Shown in pieces: positions 16,252 to 26,107 of a stretch of 64,000 nucleotides of DNA. This DNA comes from Rohdeia sp041398665. Lineage in GTDB: Bacteria; Planctomycetota; UBA1135; GCA-002686595. Position numbers and translations under genes: made by a program. Location of the stretch: the NCBI GenBank assembly GCA_041398665.1, contig JAWKUH010000020.1:29614-93613 (forward strand). The letters run 5' to 3'. Numbering within the stretch: the stretch's first letter is position 1; every line of letters begins with the position of its first letter. The notes under the pieces are model-generated. The model did no database searches, had not been told where the DNA came from, and saw only the letters and a program-made list of their open reading frames with translations.

Positions 16252-18900
16252 TCAGTCGCGAGGGAGCGCGACCGGCAGGAGGACGCTCGCCCCTTCGGGA
16301 ACGTCCGCGAGATCGAGGGCGAAGGTGCGCGTCGCTCCGTCCGTGACGACCTCGACGGTGAGATCCTCCGCGGGGACGTCGGTCGACATCGCGGCCGCGA
16401 CGGTGGCCCTCTGGACCGACTCGACGCGCCCGAAACCGATGCGCACCTCGAACCAACCCGGAGCGTAGTGGACGCGTTCGTCGTCGAAGGGCTCGTCGTG
16501 GCGCACGAACGCGATCGTTCCCGCGACCGTCCCGTCGGACAGGAGGAAGCGCAGCTCGACGTCGGTCGTCGGTGTCGCATGGCCGGGGAGGTTGCGCAGG
16601 GACTCCGGCACCTCGGTCATGCCCTCCGCGACGAAGGGCGCGAAGTCCGCGACCGATTCGTCCGCGTCGACGACGAAGGCGAGGATCTCGAGCGCGACCG
16701 TGCGCGGCGGCTCGGGCGGTCCGCCGAGCTCGATCGTGACCTCGTGCTCCCGTTCGGACCGAAGGTCCACGGTCGCCGTGCCCTCGCCGAGGTCGTTCGT
16801 CGCGGTGAACGTGACCCGTTCGGCAGGCAGGCCCTGCAGCGCGATCGTCCCGCCCTCCGCGTACACGCGCGAGCTGCGACTTCCCGCCCCGGTCTCGAGC
16901 ATCAGTTGGTCGCCTTCCTCTCCGGTCGCGACGAGGTCGGCCCGACCCACCGGCTTCCCCGCGGAGTCGACGACGCGCACGAGCAGCGTGCGCTCCGGCG
17001 CGAGCTCGACGTCGATCCGGTGGCGGCCGACGGCGAAGGGCCGCCGCTCGAGACGCCTCGTCGCGTAGCCCTCGGCCTGCACGTCGATCATCAGCTCGCC
17101 GGACGGGAGGCCGGAGAGTTCGAACGCGCCCGACTCGTCCTCGAAGTCGTTGTGGCTGCCGTGCTCCCCGACGAACGGGATCACGCGGAAGCTCGGGACC
17201 GGCTCGCCGGTGATCGCGTCGCGCACCACGCCGAACAGCACGACCTTCGCGAGCGCCTCCTCGTCCACGACGATGTCCTCGAGGACCGCGCCCGTGACGG
17301 TCTCGACCTCGACCGAGCGCCCGTCGCCGGGCGGCGACACGCTCAGCGTGAAACGCCCGCGCGTGAGTCGCTCGAACCGGAAACGACCCTCCGCGTCGGT
17401 GCGAACGGTGTCGATCCCGAGCACGTGCTCCCACGTCATGCGCTCGCCGTCGACGTAGCCCGGGTCCATCTCGGTCGTGCCGACGGCGCGGACGACGGCG
17501 CGTTCGATCGGTCCGCCGTCCGCATCGACGACGCGCCCCGCGATCGTCCCCTCGGGCAGGAGGTTGACGTCGACGCGGGAGTTGCCGTCGCGATCGGGTG
17601 CGACGGGCTGGAGCACCTCGACGGCACAGCCGGTGTGCAGCACACCGATCCACGGCTGCGGCTCGAACTCGTTCACGGGGAGCACGAAGCCGCGCGCGTG
17701 GAACACGCCGTCCTCGTCGGTCAGGACCTCCGCACGCCCCGGCAGCCGCATCGACCCGATGCGCACCGTCGCGCCGACCGCCGGCGCGCCGTCGGCGCCC
17801 AGGACTCGACCCGAGAGGAGCAGCCCGGGATCGAGCACGAGGCGCAGGGGCACGCCGTCGCCGGGGACCTGCGCGTCGAGCAGCGGGTAGGTGTTCGCCT
17901 CGACGCGCACCGTGAGGGGCCCGGGCCGCAATCGTTCGAGTGCGAACGCGCCGTCCGCGTCCGTCGTGCACGACCCGCCGCCGCTCGTGAAGCGTCGCAC
18001 GCCCGGTGACGTCGTCATCTCGCGCGAGGAGTGGGACTGCTCGCCGTCGGCCACGCTCACCTTCGCACCGGCGACGGGTGAGCCGCTCGGCTCGACGACG
18101 ACGCCGCTCACGCCGCTCGCGGGTGCCATGCGCACCACGAGGTCGTCGGAGTCGACATCGCGCGAGAGTTCGCCGCGCAGACCCTGGACGCACGCCATGC
18201 CCTCCGCCTCGCCGCGCAGGAGGAAGACCTCGGGCAGGTGCTCGAACAGGAAGCGTCCCTCCTCGTCGGCGAGCGCCTCGTCGACGTGCGGACCGAGGCT
18301 CTGGTTCGAGTTCCACGCGAGCACACGAGCGTTCGCGACCGGCGCGCCGACCGTGTCGACGACGCGCCCCACGAGAACGTATCCGGGTCCGACCTCGACG
18401 GTCACCTCGTGCGTCTCGCCCGGCGCGATCGTGCGGAACACCGATTCGGTCGCAGGAGCGGTGTCCGGCGTCCGCGGAACGCGCACGCGATCCACTCGGT
18501 ACGCGGACTCGCGCGCGAAGCGTGCCAGTCCGGACGCGTCGGTGCGGAGCGCGAGCGTCTCCGCTCCGCCCCCGAGAATGATGATGTCGACGGTCAGGTC
18601 GAGCTCGAGCGGCGCGCCGTTCGCGTCCGTGACGCGGACGCTGCAGCGCGCGAGCCCGCTCGAATCGGCGACGCTGCGTCCGGAGTCGCTCGCTCGGGCG
18701 ACCTCCGCCGTCGCGCTCGCACCGTCGATCGGATCGGACTCCGCGAGCGACTTCTCCTCCGCCGCGACGCCGTTCGTACGTCCGGTCGGCCGTCCGGCCT
18801 CGAGCACGTCGTCCGCCCCGCGGTCCGGGGCGAAGAAGGACAGGACCGCGGCGACGATGCCGAGGACGACGAGGAAGGGCAGGATCCGGCGCCGGTTCAT
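16252..18900 (-). CDS. Membrane-anchored carboxypeptidase-regulatory-like protein
   Basis: An 882-residue protein. One membrane helix near residues 5-25 (ILPFLVVLGIVAAVLSFF) acts as signal anchor. After an acidic linker come about seven beta-sandwich repeats of the carboxypeptidase regulatory-like type. They are recognised by recurring phrases such as GRVVDTVGAPVANARVLAW, SGVVVEPSGSPVAGAKVSV, SGRVLGADGAPAVGATVRI and GRVVDADGGPIERAVVRAV, each followed by a TDADGAF or EGRFRFE turn. There is no peptidase active site. Such proteins are common in this phylum and are thought to be structural or adhesive; that is inference. It heads a run of similar genes to 24994. A GAGG sequence about 8 nt before the ATG serves as ribosome site. 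Confidence 0.82.
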   Translation of the reverse strand: MNRRRILPFLVVLGIVAAVLSFFAPDRGADDVLEAGRPTGRTNGVAAEEKSLAESDPIDGASATAEVARASDSGRSVADSSGLARCSVRVTDANGAPLELDLTVDIIILGGGAETLALRTDASGLARFARESAYRVDRVRVPRTPDTAPATESVFRTIAPGETHEVTVEVGPGYVLVGRVVDTVGAPVANARVLAWNSNQSLGPHVDEALADEEGRFLFEHLPEVFLLRGEAEGMACVQGLRGELSRDVDSDDLVVRMAPASGVSGVVVEPSGSPVAGAKVSVADGEQSHSSREMTTSPGVRRFTSGGGSCTTDADGAFALERLRPGPLTVRVEANTYPLLDAQVPGDGVPLRLVLDPGLLLSGRVLGADGAPAVGATVRIGSMRLPGRAEVLTDEDGVFHARGFVLPVNEFEPQPWIGVLHTGCAVEVLQPVAPDRDGNSRVDVNLLPEGTIAGRVVDADGGPIERAVVRAVGTTEMDPGYVDGERMTWEHVLGIDTVRTDAEGRFRFERLTRGRFTLSVSPPGDGRSVEVETVTGAVLEDIVVDEEALAKVVLFGVVRDAITGEPVPSFRVIPFVGEHGSHNDFEDESGAFELSGLPSGELMIDVQAEGYATRRLERRPFAVGRHRIDVELAPERTLLVRVVDSAGKPVGRADLVATGEEGDQLMLETGAGSRSSRVYAEGGTIALQGLPAERVTFTATNDLGEGTATVDLRSEREHEVTIELGGPPEPPRTVALEILAFVVDADESVADFAPFVAEGMTEVPESLRNLPGHATPTTDVELRFLLSDGTVAGTIAFVRHDEPFDDERVHYAPGWFEVRIGFGRVESVQRATVAAAMSTDVPAEDLTVEVVTDGATRTFALDLADVPEGASVLLPVALPRD

Positions 18901-18913
18901 GGTTCGCCTCGAC

Positions 18914-19603
18914 TCAGGAGAACGACTCGAAGGCCGCGCGCAGCCTCTCGCGCGCGCCGCTCGTCACGGGCTCGCCGTGACTCATGTGGACGGCGTCGAA
19001 GTCCCACGCAGCGCACAGGTCGAGCACGGCGCGCCGCACCGCCGCGCGGTCCTCGCAGACCGAGCGGAAGATGCGCGTCGGCGTGAAGCGCGCGTACGCA
19101 CCGTTGAGACGCATCATGAGGCGCGTCGCGAACGGCGCTTCCGCTCCGACGTGGAACACGAGGTCGGCGACGACGAGCGTGCGCGAGGGTCGGTGGAGGA
19201 ACAGCACCTCGTCGAGGCGCGGCGCGCCCGGGAGGACGCGCTGTTCGAAGACGTCCTCGAACTCGGGCGGTGCGACGTCCCCGAGTTCGCGGTCGACGTG
19301 CAGCTTCGGCCGGTGCTGCGCGAAGCCGGGTGCGCCCCAGAACTGCGCGGCGGGGAACGCCCGGCGCCAGTCGTCGAGGTACGCCGTGTGCATCTTCGTC
19401 GGCGCGACGACGTGACGCACCGGACCGAGCGCGTCGAGCTCGGCGCGCACCGCGTCGGTGAGCTCGTTCGGCGTGTGCACCCACAGACCGCCGCTCGGGA
19501 GCGTCACGACCGCCATGCGGCGCGGCAGTGCGATGGGTCCGATCCTGATGCTCGAGGGGAACGAGCGCAGGGCGCCCTCGTGGATTGCGGATTGGGTCGT
19601 CAT
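18914..19603 (-). CDS. DUF4336 family protein (metallo-beta-lactamase-like fold)
   Basis: A 229-residue soluble protein. The pattern matches DUF4336: RMAVVTLPSGGLWVHTP, LTDAVRAELDALGPVRHVVAPTKMH, FPAAQFWGAPG, DEVLFLHRPSRTLVVADLVFHV and DAVHMSHGEPV at the end. The family has a metallo-beta-lactamase-like fold, and the late HGEP and earlier His residues may bind metal. Its reaction is not established. It sits between two giant surface-protein genes with 13 nt to the downstream one, so it may be co-transcribed, although no functional link is evident. The start is the ATG at 19603. Confidence 0.82.
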   Translation of the reverse strand: MTTQSAIHEGALRSFPSSIRIGPIALPRRMAVVTLPSGGLWVHTPNELTDAVRAELDALGPVRHVVAPTKMHTAYLDDWRRAFPAAQFWGAPGFAQHRPKLHVDRELGDVAPPEFEDVFEQRVLPGAPRLDEVLFLHRPSRTLVVADLVFHVGAEAPFATRLMMRLNGAYARFTPTRIFRSVCEDRAAVRRAVLDLCAAWDFDAVHMSHGEPVTSGARERLRAAFESFS

Positions 19604-19737
19604 GTCGCTCGTCCCGCGGTTGGACGGAGGCGACCGTGCGAACACGGTCGGCGCGGCGTCGGATCGTCGCAGGTTCGCGCCGAACACGCGTCGACGGTCG
19701 GCGGATTCGGTCGCGGAGGTCCTCGGCGAGCCCTCGC

Positions 19738-22308
19738 TCACGGCTCGACGACGAGCACGATGCGGCGCGGTGCGTCCGCGTCGACCCTCCGCTCCGTCGT
19801 CGCGACCGACTCGCTCCCCGCGCGGGTCGTCGCGAACGTCCACCGGCCCTCGGCGAGACGGAGTTCGAAGGACGCGTCCGCGCTGTCGACGGTCCCGCGC
19901 CCCGAGACGGAGATCCTGAACCCGTCGCCCACGGGCTCGATGTGGGCGTGCCCCGCGTCGAACTCGGACCCGTCGCCGACCCGGAGCCCGACGGCGAGCG
20001 GCTGCGTCGGCGGGTGCAGTCGACCGGCCGCCCGCAGTTCCTCGATCCACTCGCGATCGACGTCGAGGTCGGACGACGCGCGTCGCAGGACCTCGGTCGC
20101 GTCGAGCGAACCGTCCGTCGCGAGGACGACGACCTCGACGTCGTGCTGACGCGGACCGGGGACGACGAGTTCGATCGGGCCGTCGGGAGGGAGCGAGAGG
20201 TCGACGTCGAACCGGCTCGTGCCGAAGGGCGTCGCGACCTCGAGCGTGAGCGGCGCGGCGACCAGGTCGTCGAGGACGAGGTCGCCGCCGTTCGCGACGC
20301 GCGACAGCGACCACACGAGGTCGCTCGGCGCGCGGGGCTCGAACGTGAGTCGTGCCGCCGGACCCCACGGGACGCCCTCCTCGTCGACGACCCGGAACGT
20401 CGCGGTGCGGTACCTGGCGACGACGACGTCGAGGCGGAACTCCTCGGCGTCGGGGACCTCGACGTCGAGGTAGAAGTCGGGGAAGCCGTCGGCGCGGACG
20501 ACGAACGTGCGCGGACCCGGCTCGACGTCGCGGATCTCGTACTCGCCGTCGACGCCGCGCGCGACGAGGCCGTCGAAGGTCGCGACCCGGAAGCGTTCGA
20601 CGGCGGCGCCGGTCACGGCGTCGGTCGCGCGCCCCTTCACCGTCGTCCCGAGCCGCCCGACGAGGTCGACGCGGAGCTCGACGTCCACGGCGTCGGCGTC
20701 GACCTCGAAGCGGTAGACCTGTCCGGGACGACGGTCGGTGCGGACGGCGAGCGCGTACCTCTCCGCTCGCAGGTTCGCCGACCGGAAGCGACCGTCGGGA
20801 TCGGTCGTCGACCGGCCGACGCCGGCGACCTGTTCGAAGCTCCTCGTCCGTCCCGCCCCGTCGAGGACGCCGCCCTCGCCCGTCGCGACGACGTCGGCCC
20901 CCTCGACCGGTGCGCCGTCCTGGTCGACGACGCGTCCCGTGATCGCGTGCTCGAACTCGAGCCGCAGCTCGAGGGGCTCGCGCCGATCGGCGCCGTCGAA
21001 CTCGAACGGCACCTCGAAGTGCGGCGCGTGTCGCTCGGCGACCACGACGAGCCACGCCGGCGCCGGGTCGTCGGGAGCGGCGGCGACCGTCAGCTCGAAA
21101 CTTCCGTCGGCGCCGGTCACGACGCCGGTGCGCACCGCTCCGCCGAAGAAGTCCGGGCCGTAGCGCACGCTCGCGCCCGCGAGCGGGAGTCCGTCGCCGC
21201 CGAGGACGCGACCGCGCACGACGGTCGCGCGCGCGAGCACGACCTCGTGCGTCTCGCCGTTCGCTCTCACGTTGCCCTGGTAGGGCTCGAACCCGGGCGC
21301 CGAGACCTCGACGGCGAAGCTGACGTCGGGCAGTCGCTCCACACGGATCGCTCCGAACCGATCGCTGCGCGCCGCGAATTCCGCGCTGTCGATGCGGAGC
21401 AGGCCGGCTCGGCCCGCGACCGCGTCGATGCGCGGCATGCCCGACGTCGCGCGCGCTCCCTCGATCGGAGCGCCCCCGGCGTCGCGCACGGAGAGCACGA
21501 GCGACGAGTGCGGCACGACGACGAGCTCGAGGTCCTCCACGTCCTCCGTCTGGTCGGGCGACGCCGAGTACGTGTGGACGCTCACGCGATCCGCGGCCCT
21601 GGCGTCGATCGTCACGTTGCGCCCGAGGTGGAGGAGACGGAACGCTCCGTCCTCGTCGGTCCGATCCGTCCGGTCCGGCGCGCCGTTCGGTTCCGGCGAA
21701 CACCAGCCGACGACGAGCGCGCCGACCACGGGTGCGCCGTGCTCGTCGACGACGCGTCCCGCGTAGGTGTGACCGTCGCCGACCTCGACGACGACCTCGA
21801 GTTCCGCTCCGACACGGACGGCGTCGCGGACGGTGTACGTCGTGCCCGTCGTCGTCGGCGTCGCTCCGACGAGGACGAGGGCGCGCACGATCGCAGCCGC
21901 GGACTCGAGACGCGCTCGACCCTCGGGTCCCGTCGTCGCGTGGAGCGTCGAACTCTCGGGGACCAGCGCCTGGACCGCTGCGCCCTCGACCGGAGTGCCG
22001 TCGTCGACGTGCACGACGCGCACCACGAGGACGGCGACCTGCGGAGGTGGCGTCGCCACCGGCGTCGTCTCCTCGGCGACGCTCGATCCCGACGTCGCGA
22101 CGACCTCGCGCCCGTCCGGCGACGTCGCGCCGTCGGCGAGGTCGATCGCGCCGCGCTCGCGGTCGTCCGCGAGCTCGTCGCCGCTCCGCGAGGCGACGTC
22201 GGCGGACCCGCCGTCACGAACCGGCCCGTCGAGGACGAGCGGGAGGAGGGCGAGGAGCAGGAGGATCGCCGCGAACGCGGCCAGTGTGGACTTCGTGGTT
22301 CGGTTCAC
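19738..22308 (-). CDS. Membrane-anchored carboxypeptidase-regulatory-like protein, paralogue A
   Basis: An 856-residue protein with a start-proximal membrane helix (LAAFAAILLLLALLPLVL), an acidic linker, then repeated beta-sandwich modules (GRVVDEHGAPVVGALVVGW, GRVLGGDGLPLAGASVRY, GRVVDQDGAPVEGADVVAT, KGRATDAVTGAAVERFRVA). The C-terminal 150 residues resemble those of the neighbouring gene at 22436-24994: IELVVPGPRQHDVEVVVL here against IEFVVPGPTQHDVQLVVL, and both continue with DVDREWIE and LR. I chose the GTG at 22308, preceded by GAGGTC, because it gives the same signal-anchor layout as the neighbours; the frame continues upstream without protein-like sequence. Function is unknown, probably envelope-associated. 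Confidence 0.82.
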   Translation of the reverse strand: MNRTTKSTLAAFAAILLLLALLPLVLDGPVRDGGSADVASRSGDELADDRERGAIDLADGATSPDGREVVATSGSSVAEETTPVATPPPQVAVLVVRVVHVDDGTPVEGAAVQALVPESSTLHATTGPEGRARLESAAAIVRALVLVGATPTTTGTTYTVRDAVRVGAELEVVVEVGDGHTYAGRVVDEHGAPVVGALVVGWCSPEPNGAPDRTDRTDEDGAFRLLHLGRNVTIDARAADRVSVHTYSASPDQTEDVEDLELVVVPHSSLVLSVRDAGGAPIEGARATSGMPRIDAVAGRAGLLRIDSAEFAARSDRFGAIRVERLPDVSFAVEVSAPGFEPYQGNVRANGETHEVVLARATVVRGRVLGGDGLPLAGASVRYGPDFFGGAVRTGVVTGADGSFELTVAAAPDDPAPAWLVVVAERHAPHFEVPFEFDGADRREPLELRLEFEHAITGRVVDQDGAPVEGADVVATGEGGVLDGAGRTRSFEQVAGVGRSTTDPDGRFRSANLRAERYALAVRTDRRPGQVYRFEVDADAVDVELRVDLVGRLGTTVKGRATDAVTGAAVERFRVATFDGLVARGVDGEYEIRDVEPGPRTFVVRADGFPDFYLDVEVPDAEEFRLDVVVARYRTATFRVVDEEGVPWGPAARLTFEPRAPSDLVWSLSRVANGGDLVLDDLVAAPLTLEVATPFGTSRFDVDLSLPPDGPIELVVPGPRQHDVEVVVLATDGSLDATEVLRRASSDLDVDREWIEELRAAGRLHPPTQPLAVGLRVGDGSEFDAGHAHIEPVGDGFRISVSGRGTVDSADASFELRLAEGRWTFATTRAGSESVATTERRVDADAPRRIVLVVEP

Positions 22309-22435
22309 GTCGGACCTCGCTGTGGCGATGGTGGCCGACGGATCGCGCGCCGCAGACTTCCGTTCTCGCCGAAACCATGGGCGAACGCCGCGACGCGCGT
22401 CGCGCGACCGACGTGCGCCGCGGTTCGGCGCCCGT

Positions 22436-24994
22436 TCAACGCGGAAGCACCGCGTACCAGGTGTCGGGTCCGTCCGGGCCGAGGACGACGCGGAACTCGG
22501 CGCGGCGCTCCGGCTCGTCCATCGCGCGCACGTCCACGACCCACGTGGCTTCCGCCAGCTCGAGTTCGACGCACGCGCGGTCGACGAGTGCCCGCTGGTT
22601 CGTCGAGAGCCAGAGCTGGAAACCGCCATCGCCCCCGACGAGCGAGCCCGTGACGGGTCGGAGGTCGCCCGCGGCGTAGAGCGTGAACATGCTCCCCGAC
22701 GCGCAGTCGGAGAGGAGTCCGTCGCGCCGGAGCCCCTCGATCCATTCGCGATCGACGTCCTCCTCCGACGCCGACCTTCGCGCGACCTCGTCGGCGTCGA
22801 CCGACGCGTCGACCTCGAGCACGACGAGTTGGACGTCGTGCTGCGTCGGACCGGGGACGACGAACTCGATCGCTCCGTCGGGCGGGTGCGTGAGGTCGAG
22901 CGTCACCGGCGTCGCCGAACCCGGGACGAGCACGGCGCCCTCGAGCGGGATGCGCGGCAGGTCCTCGAGTCGCATGTCCTCGCCGCGCAGGCACCAGCGC
23001 ATCTCGTACGGCACGAGCGCACCCTTCGGCGCCTCGAGCGTGAGTGTCGCCGAGGGTCCCCACGGCCGCCCATCGGTGTCGACGATGCGCACGACGACGT
23101 CGCACGAGGGCACGAGGGCGAAGTCGCGCTCGAGTTCGTCGCCCTCGACGTCGCGTTCGTCGAAGGTCCGGTCGGCGTAGCCCGGCGCGGTGATCCACAG
23201 GTTGACCCAACGCGTGTTCAGACCTCGGATCACGTAGCGGCCGTCGCCGAGCCGTTCGGCCTCGGTCGAACCGGACGACACGCGGAAGTCCTCGAGCGGC
23301 GCACCGCTCACCGCGTCGCGCACGACGCCGCGCACGACCAAGCCGGGGACGTCGTCCGGGTCGAGCACGAGTTCGACGCCCTCGCTCCCCGCGTCGACCT
23401 GGAACTCGAAGGGACGCCCGCCTCCCAGGTCCTCGTTCTTCCGCACCTTCACGGTGTAGGTCTCGTCCACGAGCCCCGTGATGCGGAAGCTGCCGTCGGC
23501 CGCGGTCGTCGATTCCTCCGTCGCCGCGATCGCCTCGTAGCTCGGCTCACGGTCGAAGAGCGTGGCCTTCGCCATGCGCGAGCCGACGACCCAGATGCCG
23601 GCCGTCCCAGCGGGCGTCCCGTCGGGGAGCACGACGCGGCCCGAGATCGCGAGACCCGGCGAGAGGACGACCGTCACCGGCTCCGCGCTCCCGTCGCGCG
23701 CGTACGGCACGGGCTGCACCACCTCGGACGCGTAGTCCTCGTGCGTCACGACGACGAAGGGCTCGATCCCCATTCGGGGCGACTCCTGGATGCCGAACAC
23801 GCGGAACGCACCGGTCGCGTCGGTCGTGTCTCCGCCGCGGAGCGCCCGGCCGAACGCGTCCGGTCCGCCGCGGACCGAGGCGCCCTCGACGGGGAGTCCG
23901 GCCCGGTCGACGACGCGACCCGTCACGACGAACCCGGCGTCGAGAACGACCCGCTGCGTCGTCCCGTCGGCGACGAGTCGCTCGCGGAAGTCGGTGTAGC
24001 CCTCGCACGTGACGTCCACCCGGTAGGAGCGCGGCGCGAGTCCCTCGAACTCGAGACGACCGTTCGCATCGGTGCGACCGCCGACCTCTCCCGGGCGCAT
24101 CTCCGTGACGTACCTCCACGCCGTCGGCTCGCCGGGTCCCTCGATGCCGATCCGGACCGAGGCGTCCGCGATCGGTCGGTCGAACGTGTCGACGACCTCG
24201 ACGGGCAGCGTGACGGCGGCGACGAGGACGAGCTCGACGCCTTCGATGTCCTTGTCGAGTTCCTCGGTCGCGCTGAACGCGTTGGACGGCGCCAGCCCCT
24301 CCCGACTCGCCTCGACCCACAGCTCGTCGCCGAGGTGGTCGATGCGGAACGTGCCGTCGCTCGCGCAGAGCACGGTGCGCGCGGGCTCGCCGTAGGGCCC
24401 GTGTCGGCACCAGCCGCGCACGCTCGCACCCGGGACGGGGTCACCGGCCTCGTCGACGACACGACCCGAGACGGTGTGTCCGCTCGGGACGCGGAGTTCG
24501 AACTCGAGGACCGCACCGGCCCGGACCGTCTGGCGCAGGCGGGCGTACGCCGCGGCGAGCGTCTCGGTCGGACGCGTGTCGAGCGCGTAGACGGTGAACG
24601 CGCCGTCCATCCGGAACGACGCGACGCCCGCGTCGTCCGACGTCTCGACGGGACTCGTGCGGACGTCCGCGACCGCCGCGCGCACGCGCACGCCGGCGAG
24701 CGGCGCGCCGTTCTCGTCGACCACGCGGACGCGCAGTTCGGCTCCGGCCGTTTCGGCACCTTCTTCCGCCGTCGCCTGCTGTTCGACGAGCGCACCCACC
24801 GCGACGGGTTCCTCGCGAACGTCCCGAGCGGCGTCGCCGACGTCCTCGAGCTCGACCCCGGACGCGCCGCGCGCGCTCGACGACCCCGACGCGGCGAGGT
24901 CGGCGGCGTCACGGGACGCGCGCCCCTCGAGCAGGAACACGAGAGCGACCGCGGCGAGCGCGATCGCGAGAACGGTGACGACGGTGCGTCGCAT
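22436..24994 (-). CDS. Membrane-anchored carboxypeptidase-regulatory-like protein, paralogue B
   Basis: An 852-residue tandem paralogue of the gene at 19738-22308. It has a signal-anchor helix (VVTVLAIALAAVALVFLL), an acidic linker and about six beta-sandwich modules (VRVVDENGAPLAGVRVRA, GRVVDEAGDPVPGASVRGW, GRVVDRAGLPVEGASVRGG, GRVVLPDGTPAGTAGIWV, RGVVRDAVSGAPLEDFRV). It ends with the same conserved block found in paralogue A. GGAGGGAG lies just upstream of the ATG, a strong ribosome site and so perhaps the first gene of the run. The paralogue pair suggests local duplication. No catalytic motif was seen. Confidence 0.82.
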   Translation of the reverse strand: MRRTVVTVLAIALAAVALVFLLEGRASRDAADLAASGSSSARGASGVELEDVGDAARDVREEPVAVGALVEQQATAEEGAETAGAELRVRVVDENGAPLAGVRVRAAVADVRTSPVETSDDAGVASFRMDGAFTVYALDTRPTETLAAAYARLRQTVRAGAVLEFELRVPSGHTVSGRVVDEAGDPVPGASVRGWCRHGPYGEPARTVLCASDGTFRIDHLGDELWVEASREGLAPSNAFSATEELDKDIEGVELVLVAAVTLPVEVVDTFDRPIADASVRIGIEGPGEPTAWRYVTEMRPGEVGGRTDANGRLEFEGLAPRSYRVDVTCEGYTDFRERLVADGTTQRVVLDAGFVVTGRVVDRAGLPVEGASVRGGPDAFGRALRGGDTTDATGAFRVFGIQESPRMGIEPFVVVTHEDYASEVVQPVPYARDGSAEPVTVVLSPGLAISGRVVLPDGTPAGTAGIWVVGSRMAKATLFDREPSYEAIAATEESTTAADGSFRITGLVDETYTVKVRKNEDLGGGRPFEFQVDAGSEGVELVLDPDDVPGLVVRGVVRDAVSGAPLEDFRVSSGSTEAERLGDGRYVIRGLNTRWVNLWITAPGYADRTFDERDVEGDELERDFALVPSCDVVVRIVDTDGRPWGPSATLTLEAPKGALVPYEMRWCLRGEDMRLEDLPRIPLEGAVLVPGSATPVTLDLTHPPDGAIEFVVPGPTQHDVQLVVLEVDASVDADEVARRSASEEDVDREWIEGLRRDGLLSDCASGSMFTLYAAGDLRPVTGSLVGGDGGFQLWLSTNQRALVDRACVELELAEATWVVDVRAMDEPERRAEFRVVLGPDGPDTWYAVLPR

Positions 24995-25070
24995 GCGAGT
25001 CTCCCTCCTCTCGGTGTTCGCGACGCGACCGCGGGCGGGCGGCGGCGGCGCGTGCGGCGCGTGCGGCGCG

Positions 25071-26036
25071 TCACACGCGGACGAGCGACGCGACGCAGTC
25101 GAGCAGCTCGCCGGGGCGGAACGGCTTCGCGAGCTGCGGCCAGGCGCGGTCGAGCGGCGCGGTGGCGCGCCCCATCACCGCGACGGGCGCCATCCCGCCC
25201 GCGCGCTCCAACAGGGAGGCGACGGCGGGAGTGCTCGCGGTGACGCTGTCGACGAGGAGCGCGCGCGCGTCTTCCGCGCCGCCCCACTGTTCGGCGCGCT
25301 CGTGCGCGCTGACGCGGTAGCCCTGTTCGATCAGGACCTGTTCGACGAGTTCGCGCATGAAGGGATCGCGTTCGACCAGCACGACGAGCGGAGCGTCGGG
25401 CCTCCGGGTCGACGCGACCGCCGCGCGCAGCGTGAACAGGAGTCGCAGCGTCGCGTGCGCGTCGTCGCGCGCGCGGCTGCACACGCTCGCACCCGAACGC
25501 TCGACGATCCCCTCGGGGATCGCGAGGACCGATCGGTTCGAGACGAGTTCGAGCGCGATCGACCCCTCGCCGTCGGGCGCGACGCCGATCCTCATGCGAC
25601 CGCCGCCGCTCGCCGCGGCCTCGACGAGCGCGACGAAGAGCACCTGCGACAACGGCCGCGTCGCGGCGTCGACGGGCGCGGCGTCCACCTGCAGGTCGAG
25701 CTCGAGCGACGAACCGAGCGACTCGATGCAGCCCGAGAGGAAGTCCTTCTGCGCCGCGAGCCAGGCGACGAGGTCGAGCGGCACGACCTCGCCCTCCGTC
25801 GGCTTGGCGACCTCGCTCCACGAGCGCATCAGTCCGATGGCTCGCTCCGCCTGGTCGTGGACGAGCACGGTCCGCTCGGCCGCGAGCCCGACCCCCTCGC
25901 GGACCGCGACGGAGGCGAAACCCACGACGGGGGCGAGTGCGTTGGCGAGCCGGTGCGAGAAGGAGGGCGCCGCGAGCCGCAGCGCACACTCCAGTCGACC
26001 GTCCCAGGGACCGATGGAGTTCGCGTGGTCGGTCAT
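25071..26036 (-). CDS. Degenerate histidine-kinase-like protein with C-terminal receiver
   Basis: A 321-residue protein. An H-box-like helix FSHRLANALAPVVGFASV appears near residue 28, similar to HisKA dimerisation helices of the HxLxNxL type. The following region (about 85-190) has the spacing of an ATPase domain, but I see no DxGxG or G-x-G lid, so ATP binding is doubtful. The C-terminal 120 residues are a receiver: acidic pair in VVLVERDPFM, putative phospho-Asp in ARALLVDS, and Lys in LAKPFRPGELLD. I infer a phosphotransfer or scaffold protein. The start is ATG 26036; an in-frame GTG at 26066 is an alternative and lies just after a -10-like TATTCT. It is divergent from the membrane protein at 26108. 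Confidence 0.6.
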   Translation of the reverse strand: MTDHANSIGPWDGRLECALRLAAPSFSHRLANALAPVVGFASVAVREGVGLAAERTVLVHDQAERAIGLMRSWSEVAKPTEGEVVPLDLVAWLAAQKDFLSGCIESLGSSLELDLQVDAAPVDAATRPLSQVLFVALVEAAASGGGRMRIGVAPDGEGSIALELVSNRSVLAIPEGIVERSGASVCSRARDDAHATLRLLFTLRAAVASTRRPDAPLVVLVERDPFMRELVEQVLIEQGYRVSAHERAEQWGGAEDARALLVDSVTASTPAVASLLERAGGMAPVAVMGRATAPLDRAWPQLAKPFRPGELLDCVASLVRV

Positions 26037-26107
26037 GGTGGTTTGGCCGGGCGGGACGAGAGGCACAGAATAGACGCCCGCGGCTCGGACGACGGACGCC
26101 GCGCGGG

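Noticed and set aside
26037..26066. GTG 26066 as start of the degenerate kinase
   Set aside because: It adds only MPLVPPGQTT with weak context; ATG 26036 is simpler, though a -10-like box beside the GTG keeps it possible.
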